Below are positions 21,101-34,735 of a stretch of 64,000 bases of DNA, piece after piece (position 1 is the stretch's first letter; every line of letters begins with the position of its first letter). Made by a program: the position numbers and the translations under genes. Under the pieces are notes generated by a model. The model was given only the letters and a program-made list of their open reading frames with translations. It ran no database searches and had not been told where the DNA came from. Source of the stretch: Adiantum capillus-veneris (taxonomy: Eukaryota > Streptophyta > Polypodiopsida > Polypodiales > Pteridaceae); assembly GCA_014529385.2 (NCBI GenBank), contig CM043944.1, positions 59,138,268 through 59,202,267 of the forward strand, in the 5' to 3' direction.

Positions 21101-21190
21101 GTTGCACGTACACACAAAAGCACACGCACACACGCGCGGACATGGCAAAACACACACACAGAGACACATTCCTTTCTCTCACACACACAG
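20764..21190. repeat. GT/AC hairpin run continuing the palindrome ladder
   Basis: The ladder continues as alternating GT and AC runs that pair with one another, for example 15-bp perfect arms at 20,783-20,797 and 20,803-20,817 around AAAAA. Further GCGTGTG / CACACGC reversals continue to about 21,060. The sequence also suits Z-DNA formation (alternating purine-pyrimidine). Long open frames here on both strands are artefacts of the dinucleotide composition. Confidence 0.85.
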
Positions 21191-21237
21191 TCATTAAAAA
21201 AATTAAAATTAAAATTAAAATTAATAAAAAATTAAAA

Positions 21238-21411
21238 GCTTTATAAAGTGACCTTCTCTTCTTCATTTTTCTTCTTCTCTATTCTCTTGTGCTACACAGA
21301 TCTCTCCGTCTCTCTCTCTCTCTCAAGTTCACATCTCAATCTTCCAACCTACAAATTCTCATAAATCATCCTATATCTATTTCTTATACATTATTCTTCT
21401 TTCTTGCAACC
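21238..21411 (+). promoter_or_regulatory. Putative core promoter and leader of the ParB-methyltransferase locus
   Basis: CTTTATAAAG at about 21,238-21,248 resembles a TATA box. It is followed by a C/T-rich leader (CTTCTTCTCTATTCTC, then a short CT run) and the first ATG at 21,412. Pyrimidine-rich leaders are common in plant transcripts. No transcript evidence is available from sequence. Confidence 0.4.
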
Positions 21412-24400
21412 ATGAGAACAAGAAACCCAAGAAAAAATACTGGTGCAATTGATGAGGTGGACGTTACTACCTCATAAGAAGTCCCTACGTTAGGCACACA
21501 GGATACCCAACAATCTTAGGCATTCAGTTCTTTGGATCGTATTGTATCCATTGTAACTGGAGTGGATAGGACATCACAATCAAGCGTCGGACCCAGTCAT
21601 CTTGTGGAAACAGGTACCGCTATTGAGAATGTCAAAGACGAAGTGTTTGGAAATGTTGTCGACAAACACATTTCTTTGGGTTGGGTGGATTCTCACAGAG
21701 TACCATACGATGGGAAACTTCCACGATTGCCTCTTTGTTGACTTCTTTCAAACCTCGCCATCCGCACACATGATGACCATGTGACCGATTTGCAAATGTC
21801 TATTGCAAACAAAAGCTACCAACCAACGATGGCAAGATTTATTGTTAGTGAACGAATTCATGGGGAGGATCACAAACAATTTACTCGCCGTGGTCACGCT
21901 GCGAGGGATCTTGCAATGTCATATGATTTGGACGAAGAGCTTCGCCAAATCCCGGATTTTAGTCACATGGTCGAGAGGTACTTTGTGGTTTGGGATGGTA
22001 ATCACCGATTGGAGGCATGGATGCGGTGGATGAACGAGAATGACATTCCAATTGAGAAAGCGCCAAAGGTGGAGTGCGTTCTAGTTGACTTTCAGCCACA
22101 TGAGGCAGCGGAGTTTCTATTGGTTTTGGGTATGATCAATAGGTGATCCCTTTGTTTTTTTACTAATTTAAATACATCTTACTTGTAAACTATATAAATT
22201 ACAATCTATTGTTAAACAGGGCCACGAGGGTTTCAGTGCCTCATACGACTGCTCATGATATTTTCATGATGAGAAAGCTAAGGTTGGCGGACCCTACATC
22301 ACTTTTGCAAAAATTCCCCGAAAGAGCGCGTTTGGCAGCCGAAAGAGCTTTGAATTTTAGAGGTCCAAATAAATCTAAGTGGCTAAAATTGCCAATGGCT
22401 GTCCTTGCGCAACTACTTTGGAAGGTATACTTCAAACCAATTGTATATGAAAATATGTTTTGATTACGAAATTTTATTAATTGTATTTTGATTGAGTCTT
22501 TTGAAAATAATAGGAAGAGTTCGATCATATGTTTAGTAGTGAAACGGAAGGGCTACCATCAAAAGGGAGTTTTGACTACGAGTTGGCGCCTGACGCTTAC
22601 GAGGAAAGCATCAACCTAGCGCTTTCTCAAACGGAGCAATACTTTACGCGCAAAGGGCTAGAGATAGCCACCATTGCAAATCTAGAAAATGGCAGCGATT
22701 TCTTCCAAAAATGTATTTCATTTACTGGTTGGGGCGAGAAGACCACGAAAATGACACCCTCGAGAGTGGCAGAGGTAGCGCGCGCATGCATTAGCCCAAC
22801 AGAGTAATTAATAGTCGTTTAAATCATTGGATATATTTCTTTTTTTATTATGTAATAATAAAAAATAAGTCTCGCGTTTCCTTTGATAGGAAGTGGCGAT
22901 TGCTTGATTTGCTCCAAGCCGGTGATGCATCCTTGAAGGAGAAGGGCATCGGTTTGACGGAGAAGGCCTAGATCCAGTGGCTTTGATATCACGTGTACTG
23001 GTGGCAGTTGGAAAGGTTAGATTTCTCAAACATTTGCACCAGCTAGCAGTTTGTTATGTAACTTGTGACATATTATTTGCTGCTACAGGAGAGTGCTTGA
23101 GATGGCCGAGAAAATGGAGGCCGAGAATCATGATGTTGCTATCCAACATGAGAAGGCTGAAGGTAGGCATGGTTGCACGCTTGCCCACACATTATTGACA
23201 TACAGACGCAAGGACTTTGAGAAGGCCTTCAAGAAGTGGAGTGCTCGGATCAAATCCACACATGAACCCGAAGAGCAACCCCATTTTGCTTGTACGGCAC
23301 GACGCTTGTTGTACAGGTTCGACATCTTTAATTGAAAAATTAAGACTGTAGTAGGATACACTAATCTTGTTCTATGCAAATGAAAACTTTGTGGTCTGTC
23401 TTGTAGATGGTGGAGAGATGCTCTTGTCTTTCCCATTCCCGAGCACCCCAGTGTTGCATGGTGCAGGTCGGAGAGAGAGGAGACGGGCTTATATCCTGAC
23501 GAGTGGATAGATGACTTGCGGCCAAAGGGAGCGTGGCTCAAGTGTCCTTGGTGGCTGGACTACCCGGACAAGGAGTACCCACCCGAAGAGGAAGAGCTAT
23601 ACATAGGTATGCCTCTATGTAGTTTTTACCTTTGCCATGAAGCAATAGAATATGGGCTCAATAACTCTTCTTCTTTTAATTAATAGCGGAGCATAGTGCG
23701 TCATGGAAGAAAGCGGTTGTGATAGAGGATGCTCTATCTCCAAACACATCAAAGAAACCAGAGAGGAAGAAACAAACCTCAAGGAAAGACTCGCAAGCAC
23801 AACAAGCTGACAAGCAACGTGGGAAGAGAAAGAAGAGGGCTGTAGTTTGTAGCGACAGTGAGAGCGAGCATGTGGTTGTGGAGTATTCTGTAGAAGTCAG
23901 CGATAGTGCTCATAGCCTTGGTGCTATGAGTCACAGTGTACCGACACTATCCTTCACTCCCAGACCAGTGGGGGGCATCCAGGAGTCCCCTCCATGTTCA
24001 CCATCACATGGTAGGGCTGCAAAGGACTTATCAGACATGGCTAGCATTGTGGGAGATAACCATCTAGGTACGTGAAAATGCTTAATGTTGTGTTGTTCTC
24101 TTTAGCATTTCTTGAAAGATATATTTGATCTTATGTTGCTATATACAGATATGCATGTAGAGCCACGCCACCTTGCAGTGCATGCTAGTGCCAAAGAGTT
24201 GGCAAAAGCTATTCCAGATGTGTTGTGCAACGACAGGTAAGCCACGCTTATTTACAATCATAGTTATGTGCACACTTATAGTGCTAACAAAAACTGCATG
24301 CAGTTCTATGCAGTCACTACGTAGATTCTTGGGCTCTCTATCAGGCACATGGTAGATGAACCCCAGCTTGAGATTGGGTGGCGTACGTTTGGTGTACATG

Positions 24401-25640
24401 GCCTTTCCCTTACACACTAGGCCACATGCATCTAGCACGGGTGGGGTTCCTATATGGAACCAATGGGATAGTGACCTTGTGGATGCTGCATTCCTTCTGG
24501 CATCCGAGTTTCTTTTGGTGGATGGCATGATTGTGGCAACATGTCGTGCAGAACATCTTTCCATCGTCACTTCGAAGGCAGAGGGAGCTGGTTTCCAGCT
24601 GTTGAGGATATTGTACTTATGGCTACCAGAGGCTAGTTGTACGACTCTTCAGGACTATTTAGAGGGGGTATATTGTTTTTTTGTTTTGATAATGAATAGT
24701 AACTTCGATGTTCGTGGGTCAAAAAATAATGTTTTACTTGCTCCCTCCAAGTTGGTACTTTGTTGCTAGCCATTTTTTCACCCCCTAAAACTGGTGGGTG
24801 TCGGCTTCCGAGGTACGATCGAGTGGATGGAGAGATTGCAGCAAATGTACGTGGCTTCTCTGCAGATGACGACATGTTGTGGGAGAAGCTACCAGGATCA
24901 GATTCCACACAGTGGATGCTTGATCGTATGGGCCGGCCTTTTCGTAGAGGTGTTGAGAGGATTCCAGCGTTTGCCAGGTGGTAGAACTTTTTTGTTAGCT
25001 GTTTTTATTGTTCCTATAAAATTATATGTAAAATAAATCTTAAGGTAAATTTTTTTGTGTAGATGGCTACTAGATACCTTCACAGACATGGGAGATGCTG
25101 TGTTGGATTGTTTTGCAGGAGTTGGGACATTGGCAGCACAATGTTTACTACTACGTAGACATTGTATCAGTTGTGAGAAGGATTGGGCAATTTTCAGTGC
25201 TTGTTTGGAGCCAACTCAGCGCCTACCTTCCGATTTAAGCTCGACATTGATGTTTTATAGGAGTGTCAGAGCTCAGGTAACTGAGCAACCGCAGCAGGTG
25301 TCCGAGCAGCTTCATCCGCTTGACCCACCGTTCTCGACACCGCTCAGCAGTCAGGGCGGGACAGTAGCAGCCATATCCCACTTTCACAGCCCCATTTTTG
25401 GCATGGCGTGCAACTGGACCGTCTCCCAGTGCATTCATTGCCTCCACATCTAAGGCCCCACCCGGGGTTGATCCATTGCCTCTTTCACTACCTGCAGCCC
25501 CCCCCACATATAGTTCACACCCTTTGCCATTTGGAGTAGTTCCCCCACCATTTGGTGCACTGCCCCCGTTGGCACGACCTTTGTTTCCTCCCAGAGGATA
25601 TGGCCCCCCACCGCCCTTCTTTCCTCCACGTCACCCATGA
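21412..25640 (+). pseudogene. ParB-like domain plus beta-class DNA methyltransferase, locus 2 (intron-rich, damaged)
   Basis: About eleven exons can be followed with GT-AG junctions: 21412-22142, 22220-22424, 22514-22803, 22890-23015, 23089-23316, 23407-23606, 23687-24067, 24149-24236, 24345-24667, roughly 24813-24977, and 25063 onward. Phase is kept over the first eight junctions. Exon 1 holds the ParB-like domain with V-W-D-G-N-H-R-L-E-A-W-M. Exon 7 has a basic K-Q-R-G-K-R-K-K-R stretch (possible nuclear signal). Exon 9 has a Rossmann-like helix-strand, and exons 10-11 carry P-F-R-R-G-V-E-R-I-P-A-F-A-R and motif I, V-L-D-C-F-A-G-V-G-T. Motif I at the C-terminus is the order of N4-cytosine/N6-adenine (beta-class) methylases. 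The tail is proline-rich. In-frame stops at 21475, 21517, 21739, 22969 and 22984, plus a frame break before exon 9's core, suggest a pseudogene; the catalytic D/N/S-P-P-Y/F/W motif is not visible. Confidence 0.65.
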
Positions 25641-25821
25641 TGTATCAACCCCCATATGTATTTACTTTGGATGCAATGGAACTCATAGATTTGGGGTTTG
25701 CTATTTGAAATAGACCGTAATTGTCTGTAAGGAACTTTCTCTTATTAATAGTGTATTGAATGATTCCAAGGTGTTTTTTGTTTGAATGTAAGTTGGTCGC
25801 GAAGTGACAATCAAATTTTAG

Positions 25822-25823
<2 letters not shown>
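25641..25823. other. 3' flank of locus 2
   Basis: AT-rich, non-coding, leading to a (GA)n tract. It shows no similarity to the 3' flank of locus 1. Confidence 0.5.
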
Positions 25824-25883
<60 letters not shown>

Positions 25884-25890
25884 CAAAAGA

Positions 25891-25930
<40 letters not shown>
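25824..25930. repeat. (GA)n microsatellite with short interruptions
   Basis: A GA tract of more than 100 bp, interrupted by GAAACAAAA and one ATAG. Confidence 0.97.
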
Positions 25931-28530
<2,600 letters not shown>

Positions 28531-28608
28531 ACTTTGGAGAAATGGAGGCCATGCCTCATGCTAAGATCGAGAGAGTCCTTTCCCCCTTCCATGGCTCCTC
28601 TTCCCTAA

Positions 28609-28778
28609 GCTTTGATACCAATATAAGACCTAGGAGACTGAGATGCCGGATCCATCGCCCTACCTCCCTATATATAGGCTGGCTCCTTGCCCTAGCCATA
28701 GTTTGGATCCCCAATCTACAGAGGTTCATCTGAACCCCTGGCTCAGGTCCCTGACCCCCTAGGATCCTTGTCCTGACA
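28609..28778 (-). mobile_element. Short LTR with primer site, reverse-oriented relative of 19,906-20,094
   Basis: On the minus strand TGTCAGGACAAGGATCCTA begins at 28,778. A TATATATAGG box lies near 28,670, and TTGGTATCAAAGC, a mutated tRNA-Met primer site, lies at about 28,609-28,620. Order and wording match the plus-strand LTR at 19.9-20.1 kb. The primer site has one change from the consensus. No coding region follows. Confidence 0.8.
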
Positions 28779-28789
28779 ATCTCCGTCAC

Positions 28790-30050
28790 ACGGAGTCAGA
28801 TGGATATGATCCAGGAGTCTAGGTTGGGGTTTTGGCACATTTTTACATGATGGTGCTGTCCATTTTTTGAAATTATGATCAGAATTATAGCATGTGTCGG
28901 ATACATGTGATCCAGGAGTCTATATTGGGGTTTTGGCACGCTTTGGATGCGTTGGTCATATCAAAATTTTAAAATGCTGAGTACTGAGTATTTTGCAGCA
29001 GTCTGTCTTGCAGTTTGATTCCTACAGTATAGAGAGTGATGCGGTTTGCATCTTTGGCTATGTATGGCACACTATGGTGCTATTTGAGAGAGAATTCACC
29101 TTGTTTTTGTGTATGCAAGCGATGCTTTGGGATGTGACTTTCGGATCTTTACACATCCGGATGCGATTTTATGCACATTGTATGACTGTGTGGGGCATCC
29201 AGAGAGCAGTTTTTTGCACGACTTGTGCAGTTTCATGCTATGTACACATTTGTGGATACATCTTGAGCTCGGCATAGCTTGCAAGTAGCAGGTTTTCAGG
29301 TTTATAGGTGTTTTTGGACAGGTATACGTCCATAGAGCCACTTGTTCCAGGAGTAAGCCAATTTGCCAAGCTTTTGGCAGCGTATGTAAACCATTTTGTG
29401 GATCTGTTTACTGAGACATTGAATGTCTATCTTTATGTGATTTGGTGAGATTTTTTGAGTTTTTATTCAGCTTTCAGGGGAAACTCTTCCGGATTCTCGC
29501 CATGGTTTATGTGTATTCGCAGTTTTCTCTCTGATGGTGTAGTGGACGATATATTTCCACTTTGATAGTGATTGAGTGTTCACCCCTCTCACTTTTGGCA
29601 GGTTTTGTCAGTTTGGACATGGTTTGGTGTTCTTGTACCCACTCTCGTAGGAGTGAGGATTACGTATGCTTGTGTGGCTACAGACTTTGCTAGTCATAGG
29701 TTTTTGCAATTTTTTGCAGGCAGTTTCTCTTGTGGGACGCGTTTTGAGCTAGTTTGCTCTCTACTTGCATATATGGTTATGCGCTTTATGCTTGGTTGAG
29801 CAGTTTGTCCCAGGTATTTTTTCTTTTAGAGTCTGCATATTGTGGAGTTGGTTTTATGCATATATGAGCGTCAGTTTTGATGCGTCTGATCATGTTTTTG
29901 ATGATTGTATAATGGTCGAGTTACCTCCCACTTTGGTGCCAGTTTGGCATGGTTTATGGTTGAGATTGTACTTGAGGTTTTTCTCAGTTTACAGGGGAGA
30001 TTAGGCCAGATTTTTTCCAGATTTCTCACCATACTTTGGTTCTTAGACAT
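28790..30050 (+). other. Probable non-coding leader of the copia remnant
   Basis: This T/G-rich stretch resembles in texture the leader between LTR and gag of the complete copia element. The phrase ATCCAGGAGTCTA-TTGGGGTTTTGGCAC is duplicated near 28,809 and 28,911. No LTR or primer site was found on its left, so the 5' end is missing or outside recognition. Confidence 0.35.
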
Positions 30051-30900
30051 TCACTTATGGTTGCAGATATGTGTGACAGTGTAGAGTCCACTACGGTGAC
30101 TTTTGAGAGACGACGATTTCGTTCTTGCCGATACTTGTGTTGTTGGCATTGCGGTCACACAAGGCACATTAGATGCCATTGTTTCAGACGCATGAGACAA
30201 CAATGGAGATGTATGCATAGTGCAGATACGGCTTTGACACAGGTTAGAGAGGCATTTCCAGTGGTAGTCTATGCCAATGGCGATGATGTCATGATTGCCT
30301 CGAGTGTACCTCTTGTAGATTTGTCTATGGATAGTACACTTTCTCCACAGTGGTTACCAGATAGTGATGTTGCTTTCCATGTCACACCGCATCCTGACTG
30401 GTTCAATACTTTTTCTAGTGGGAGACTTGGATGTGTGCACTTGGCCGATGGTTCGGCATTTGACATAGAGGGTGCAGGAGACGTTTGTTTGTCTTTGCCC
30501 AGTGGTGCATCATATACGCTACGACATGGGCTCTATGTTCCTCAGCTGAGATAGAGCTTGATCTCAGTGTGACAGTTAGCAGATTTTGGTTGTCAAATAC
30601 TGCTTAGACAGCAGTCTTTCTAGATGCATTGCGGCTCATTAGTGATTGCCAGAGGAGCCCGCACTGGCCTGGTATATCCTATGCACGTGTCTGATGTTCG
30701 AGACGGCATATTCTCGATTTTGTTGCTGGCATGCTTTGAGCGAGAGGCGAGACGTGTCTCTTTTGCAGGTGAGCTTTGCCATGCATATGAGACAAAGCAT
30801 TTAGTTGTGCAAGACATGCTAGTGGACTCTGTAGATACAGAGACAGAGCGGCAGTGCTCCAGTGACATATATGGAGTTCTTTGATATGATCATGTTAGAG
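30050..30900 (+). pseudogene. copia gag-protease remnant
   Basis: A zinc knuckle of the form C-W-H-C-G-H-T-R-H-I-R-C-H-C (CX2CX4HX4C) near 30,135-30,180 is followed by a protease-like region H-V-T-P-H-P-D-W-F with V-H-L-A-D-G-S, and then L-Y-V-P-Q-L-R, the copia 'YVP' motif. The expected catalytic D-S-G-A before H-V-T-P is replaced by D-S-D-V-A-F. The text then continues with L-I-S-V and G-S-L-V-I-A-R-G-A-R-T-G across stops. No integrase or RT follows, so this is a gag-protease remnant or the core of a non-autonomous element. Confidence 0.8.
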
Positions 30901-31400
30901 GTTGATGAGTTGGTACTTGGATGCACAGTTTTGCCTATGGGTGAGAGGGACGTAGCTTTCCCAGTGTCAACGTTGACACAACCATTACCGTGATGCACAG
31001 TCTTGATGATGCAATGCTTGCAAATAGTGCAAGGGAGGCGAGTACAACCAGGTTTGCAGCATTCGAGCATCTCATATTTGCCTTGTTACTGTTGAGACCC
31101 GATCTAGCAGCTGCAGTGGGAGCATTTGCAGCAAGGGTTGTCAGTCCTGCGATGACTGACAGTAGCATGATGCATAGTGGAGTTTTGGAGACCATACAAA
31201 GTAGTATGCGGGATTTACATGCAGGCTCTAGTGTGGGTACACATGCTCACCTACCACCAGAGTCGATACGATTGCGTGTAGATCAATAGAGTGAGCTAGT
31301 TGGCATAGGTTGAGAGATTCTCTCACCTAGTTTCTTGTACATACTAGTAGTTTAGCTAGTAGGTCTCACTTATCAACACATAGCCTTTAAGTGGGAGATT

Positions 31401-31800
31401 GTTGGGATAAAGGCGCTATGCCTTTTCCCGGGGCCGGACGTCCGGTGTCCACCCGCCCGCCTACTATGTATACACACTTCCTTATTCTTTCTATATATAA
31501 GAATAAGGAGCACCCCACTCACTTGAGTTACTTCCTGAGGTTGCTCCACTCACACTCTCTTGCTTCTCCCCTTCCCCACATGCCGCACATGCAGTTGTGC
31601 ACACGTGCACTCACATTGGGAGGCCAACCAATAGACTTTGGGCACACCATGAGGGCAACATGAAGAGGAGATTGACAAGTGTCCTATTTTATTTCTTTGT
31701 ACCAAGCTTGCCTTGTGTGAGGGTGTGTGTGTTCTCTCTCTAGCCCCTACAATGAGGGCTCACCCCCCCTTGTGTAGGGATATGCATTGACTTTTGAACA
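31401..31800 (+). mobile_element. Start of the 3' LTR of the gag-protease element
   Basis: GTGGGAGAT directly precedes TGTTGGGATAAAGG at 31,401, a standard copia polypurine-LTR junction 500 bp after the protease remnant. A TATATATAAG box lies near 31,482. The 3' end of the LTR is not clear. The stretch 31,800-31,935 has short direct repeats of the CAAGCACCTTAGTCA type. No 5' LTR partner lies in the window. Confidence 0.6.
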
Positions 31801-32084
31801 CCTTCCCCCCTCAAGCACCTTAGTCATGGAGAACCTTAGCACCTTAGTCATTAAGCACCTCAAGCGCCTTAGTCAGCAAGCACAACAAGCACCTCAATCT
31901 TGGGACGGGTTTGCACCTCAAGCACATCCCTAGCTTACCTAAGGTCAAAGGACTTTGAAAAGTAACCTTTGGAGGTCTTTAATGAAGCTAACCCCAAAGT
32001 CTTTAAGCTCCATTAGCTAGCTTTGTTCTTTGATAGACCATCTCTCATTTGGACCCCTTTACCATTTGCCCCGTGTTGAGATAA

Positions 32085-32198
32085 TCTGTAAGCACATATC
32101 TATATTCTAACCGTTGTTCCCGTTTATTCTCCCACATTAAATGATCAGTTTAATATGAGAAAATCATTTGGGTTGGTTAGATATTAGATTTTATGACA
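32085..32198 (-). mobile_element. Fragment of a chromovirus-type LTR
   Basis: Read on the minus strand from 32,198, the sequence is TGTCATAAAATCTAATATC... with CCAAATGATTTTCTCAT and TAAACTGATCATTTAAT. It closely matches the first ~110 bp of the chromovirus LTRs at 43,459 and 50,188 and then fades. It is a truncated LTR of the same family in opposite orientation. Confidence 0.8.
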
Positions 32199-32228
32199 AA
32201 GAAACTACCTTTCCTCAAGCCTTGATTG

Positions 32229-32234
32229 TGTGTG

Positions 32235-32265
<31 letters not shown>

Positions 32266-32278
32266 CTGTGTATGTGGG

Positions 32279-32357
<79 letters not shown>
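32229..32357. repeat. Compound (GT)n and (GA)n microsatellite
   Basis: GT units run to about 32,266, then a short spacer, then about 38 GA units at 32,281-32,357. Confidence 0.97.
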
Positions 32358-32358
<1 letters not shown>

Positions 32359-33950
32359 CACATGATGCCATACTAATCAAACTTTTTTATAGAGTCTAGA
32401 TGCTCGAAGGAAGAGCGCAATGCTCCAGTCGCAACCTTTTTAACAGGCTACGTGTGTGCCTCCACTACCATTTGACTACACTCAGGCCGTAGCAGGATCA
32501 AAAGACACTCATTTTTGCTCCAACAAAGAAGTTCAATGAACTACTTCAAAGAGCTTTGAAATTGGAACAACAAGCAAAGAAGGAAAAGAGTCAATGAGTC
32601 AAATCCAATTCTAGCTCCTTCAGAAGAAACATCATTAGTCTCTAGTTTATCCAAACTAAGAGCTCTGAAGATCAAGGATAGCTCAAGCCAAGGAAGAAAG
32701 GAGCTTCAAGGAGTTTGGATGAGAAAAGGATATCTGAGACTTCAAAAACCTGATCATCCTTGGGAAAGGTGGAGACCTAGTGTTTTAGATGCAAGTCTAA
32801 CTAGCACTGCAATGACGAGTGTGTCCAATGTACTATGTAGCTTATGGTCATATTTGAAATAACTACAAAATGAGAATACAACACTTCAAACAACGAAAAT
32901 ATGTATCAATGATTCTATTAACATTGCAATCCAAAGGAAGAGGAGTTCATGGAGAACCAAGACAATGAAGCACACCTACCAAGGGAATGGCTAGAAGGGG
33001 AAAATATGATACTTTCTCTAGTAGAGGCAGAGGGGGAAGAGATTCCAAATGTTCATGTTGTCAAGAAGTGTGCAGTGCGTCTAGGAAAGCGTCGGGCCTC
33101 TGACAATGAGGATTCATAGCAAAATCAAGCAAGGCGTAGATCATTTGAAGCTAAAAACACACTCAAAAAGAACAAAACTCTATCCATGAGAGCTCCACTT
33201 TGAAAAAGAACCAAGATTGACTCAAAACTCTTGTGTGTGTGTGTGTGAAGATTAGGTGTAGACTCTCCAGTTGCACAGATGCAATGCTCTTTCAACCTGT
33301 TAAAAACCCTAAATTGACGCTTCGATTCTTCATTGTGACCATTTCATGGAAGCTTCAAAACTTCATTGGAGAATGCCAAATAGTTATTTGAGGAGGGAAA
33401 ACCCTAATTGGAGGCCTCATAGCCTCGAACATGTAGTGGAAGCAGCACGAGACTGCACTAGCACCCTGGATTGGAATGGTTGTATCTCCTTGATTATATG
33501 CCCAAATGAGCTCATTCTTGGCTCTATAAGTTCTTTCTCAAGTTGAGAATCAATGGCACCATCGTTGATATGGAATTTTGAGACATTTTAAGCTATTTTT
33601 GACCATTTTATTGGCATTTTTACCCCTTTTTTGCCCAAAAATGTCCCTTTCTGTACGTAAAATGCCCAAACGAGCAAGGAAAATCCCTTCTTTTGTGGAA
33701 AATTCCCCTTTAGCTCAAATTTAATTTTCAACCTCATTTTTCCACTCGGTAAGCACTTTGGACACATCTTTTATGCCCGCGCACAAAAATCGCTATTTTT
33801 GGCAAGTTCGCCCACATTGAACTTTTTTTGAATCGACATGTATGTTGACTTAAATGAAGACTGAACCTGTTGCAAAAAGATATGTGTGGCACATGCTGGA
33901 GGATGTGCAGGTTTAGAGGGGGTGGATGTCGTGTCGTGGTACGTGCACAA
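32358..33950. other. No clear gene; weak gag-like words
   Basis: A frame near 32,515-32,600 reads K-F-N-E-L-L-Q-R-A-L-K-L-E-Q-Q, and 32,950-33,118 reads M-E-N-Q-D-N-E-A-H-L with R-L-G-K-R-R-A. Both could be pieces of a gypsy gag but are too short to assign. The stretch 33,580-33,740 has several TTTTGCCC/ATTTTTACC words and no coding signal. Confidence 0.35.
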
Positions 33951-33959
33951 TGTAAATAG

Positions 33960-34324
33960 AAAAAATATATACCTCACTCTTAATGTTTTTGATGTGTGGG
34001 ACCAAATGCTACAATGTACATAGTGTGATATATGCAAAAATGGATGCCATAGTTGCAGGTGTGTACATCAACGGAATCTAACGCATCATCCTCTCTTTCT
34101 TCATCCACATCCATAAAATTTGCATTAGAGCATTCATTTGGACTTTCCTGTGAATCAAAGGGATCTGTATCACCTCTTCTTTTGAATAATTTGATTATTT
34201 TCCATGCGATGGGAATCTTCATTTCTGTCCCATCTAATTCATGCAAGGTGTAAGTCACATTCCCATGTACATGTTGAACCACATAAGGAACAAACTATTT
34301 GTTTGAAAGCTTTCTTATAATTGA
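33960..34324 (-). pseudogene. Ty3/gypsy pol C-terminus (integrase tail), minus strand
   Basis: On the minus strand the sequence reads R-K-L-S-N-K, a TAG, F-V-P-Y-V-V-Q-H-V, T-Y-T-L-H-E-L-D-G-T and A-W-K-I-I-K-L-F-K-R-R. This is the GPY/F-like module and end of a Ty3/gypsy integrase. It continues the pol that stops at 39,524: the intervening 5.2 kb is an inserted element with inverted ends. An acidic tail (D-V-D-E-E-R-E-D-D) follows. The TAG in place of Trp (TGG) would be a G-to-A change, i.e. C-to-T on the other strand. Confidence 0.8.
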
Positions 34325-34735
34325 CATTAGGAAAAATATGGACTCTCCATGGCCCTTGTAAGAATCCCTAATTTTAAGGAAGTATGTTGTGGTTAAGGGA
34401 GACAAAGGAAATGATGGGGTCTATTTTGGTAGGTCATTTTCTAGCTTTCAACCCTAGAAAAGGTAAGGTAAATAGTGACTAGGAGGCTAACTTCTCTCTC
34501 TAGCTTTTTAGCATCTCATAGAGAAAAGGGGGTGTCATAAAGAGGGAGAGGGACCCTTGTACAAAAAGAGAACCCCACCTTTCATTTTTTTTAAAACAAC
34601 TCGGCCAAAAATAAACCCTAAAAATTTGAAATTTATTGAAATTTTCAAAAGTAGTCATTTCCCCCAAAACGTGACCCCAAACCTATTCGAATATCAAAAC
34701 ATCATTTTTTGCCTCCAAAATCCCTTTCTCTCTCT
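34325..34735 (+). repeat. Left terminal inverted repeat
   Basis: Mirror of 39,118-39,523 with indels. The left copy ends in a CTCTCTC-rich edge. Confidence 0.75.

Noticed and set aside
20388-21266. Long open frames on both strands (up to 292 codons) across the GT/AC and CACGTG region
   Set aside because: They are produced by dinucleotide repeats that lack stop codons in several frames at once. They encode only V-C / T-H alternation and have no independent coding signal.
21412-22986. U-to-C RNA editing as an explanation for the in-frame stops in ParB locus 2
   Set aside because: Fern U-to-C editing is known in organelle transcripts, and this locus has nuclear introns. C-to-T decay of methylated DNA is simpler.
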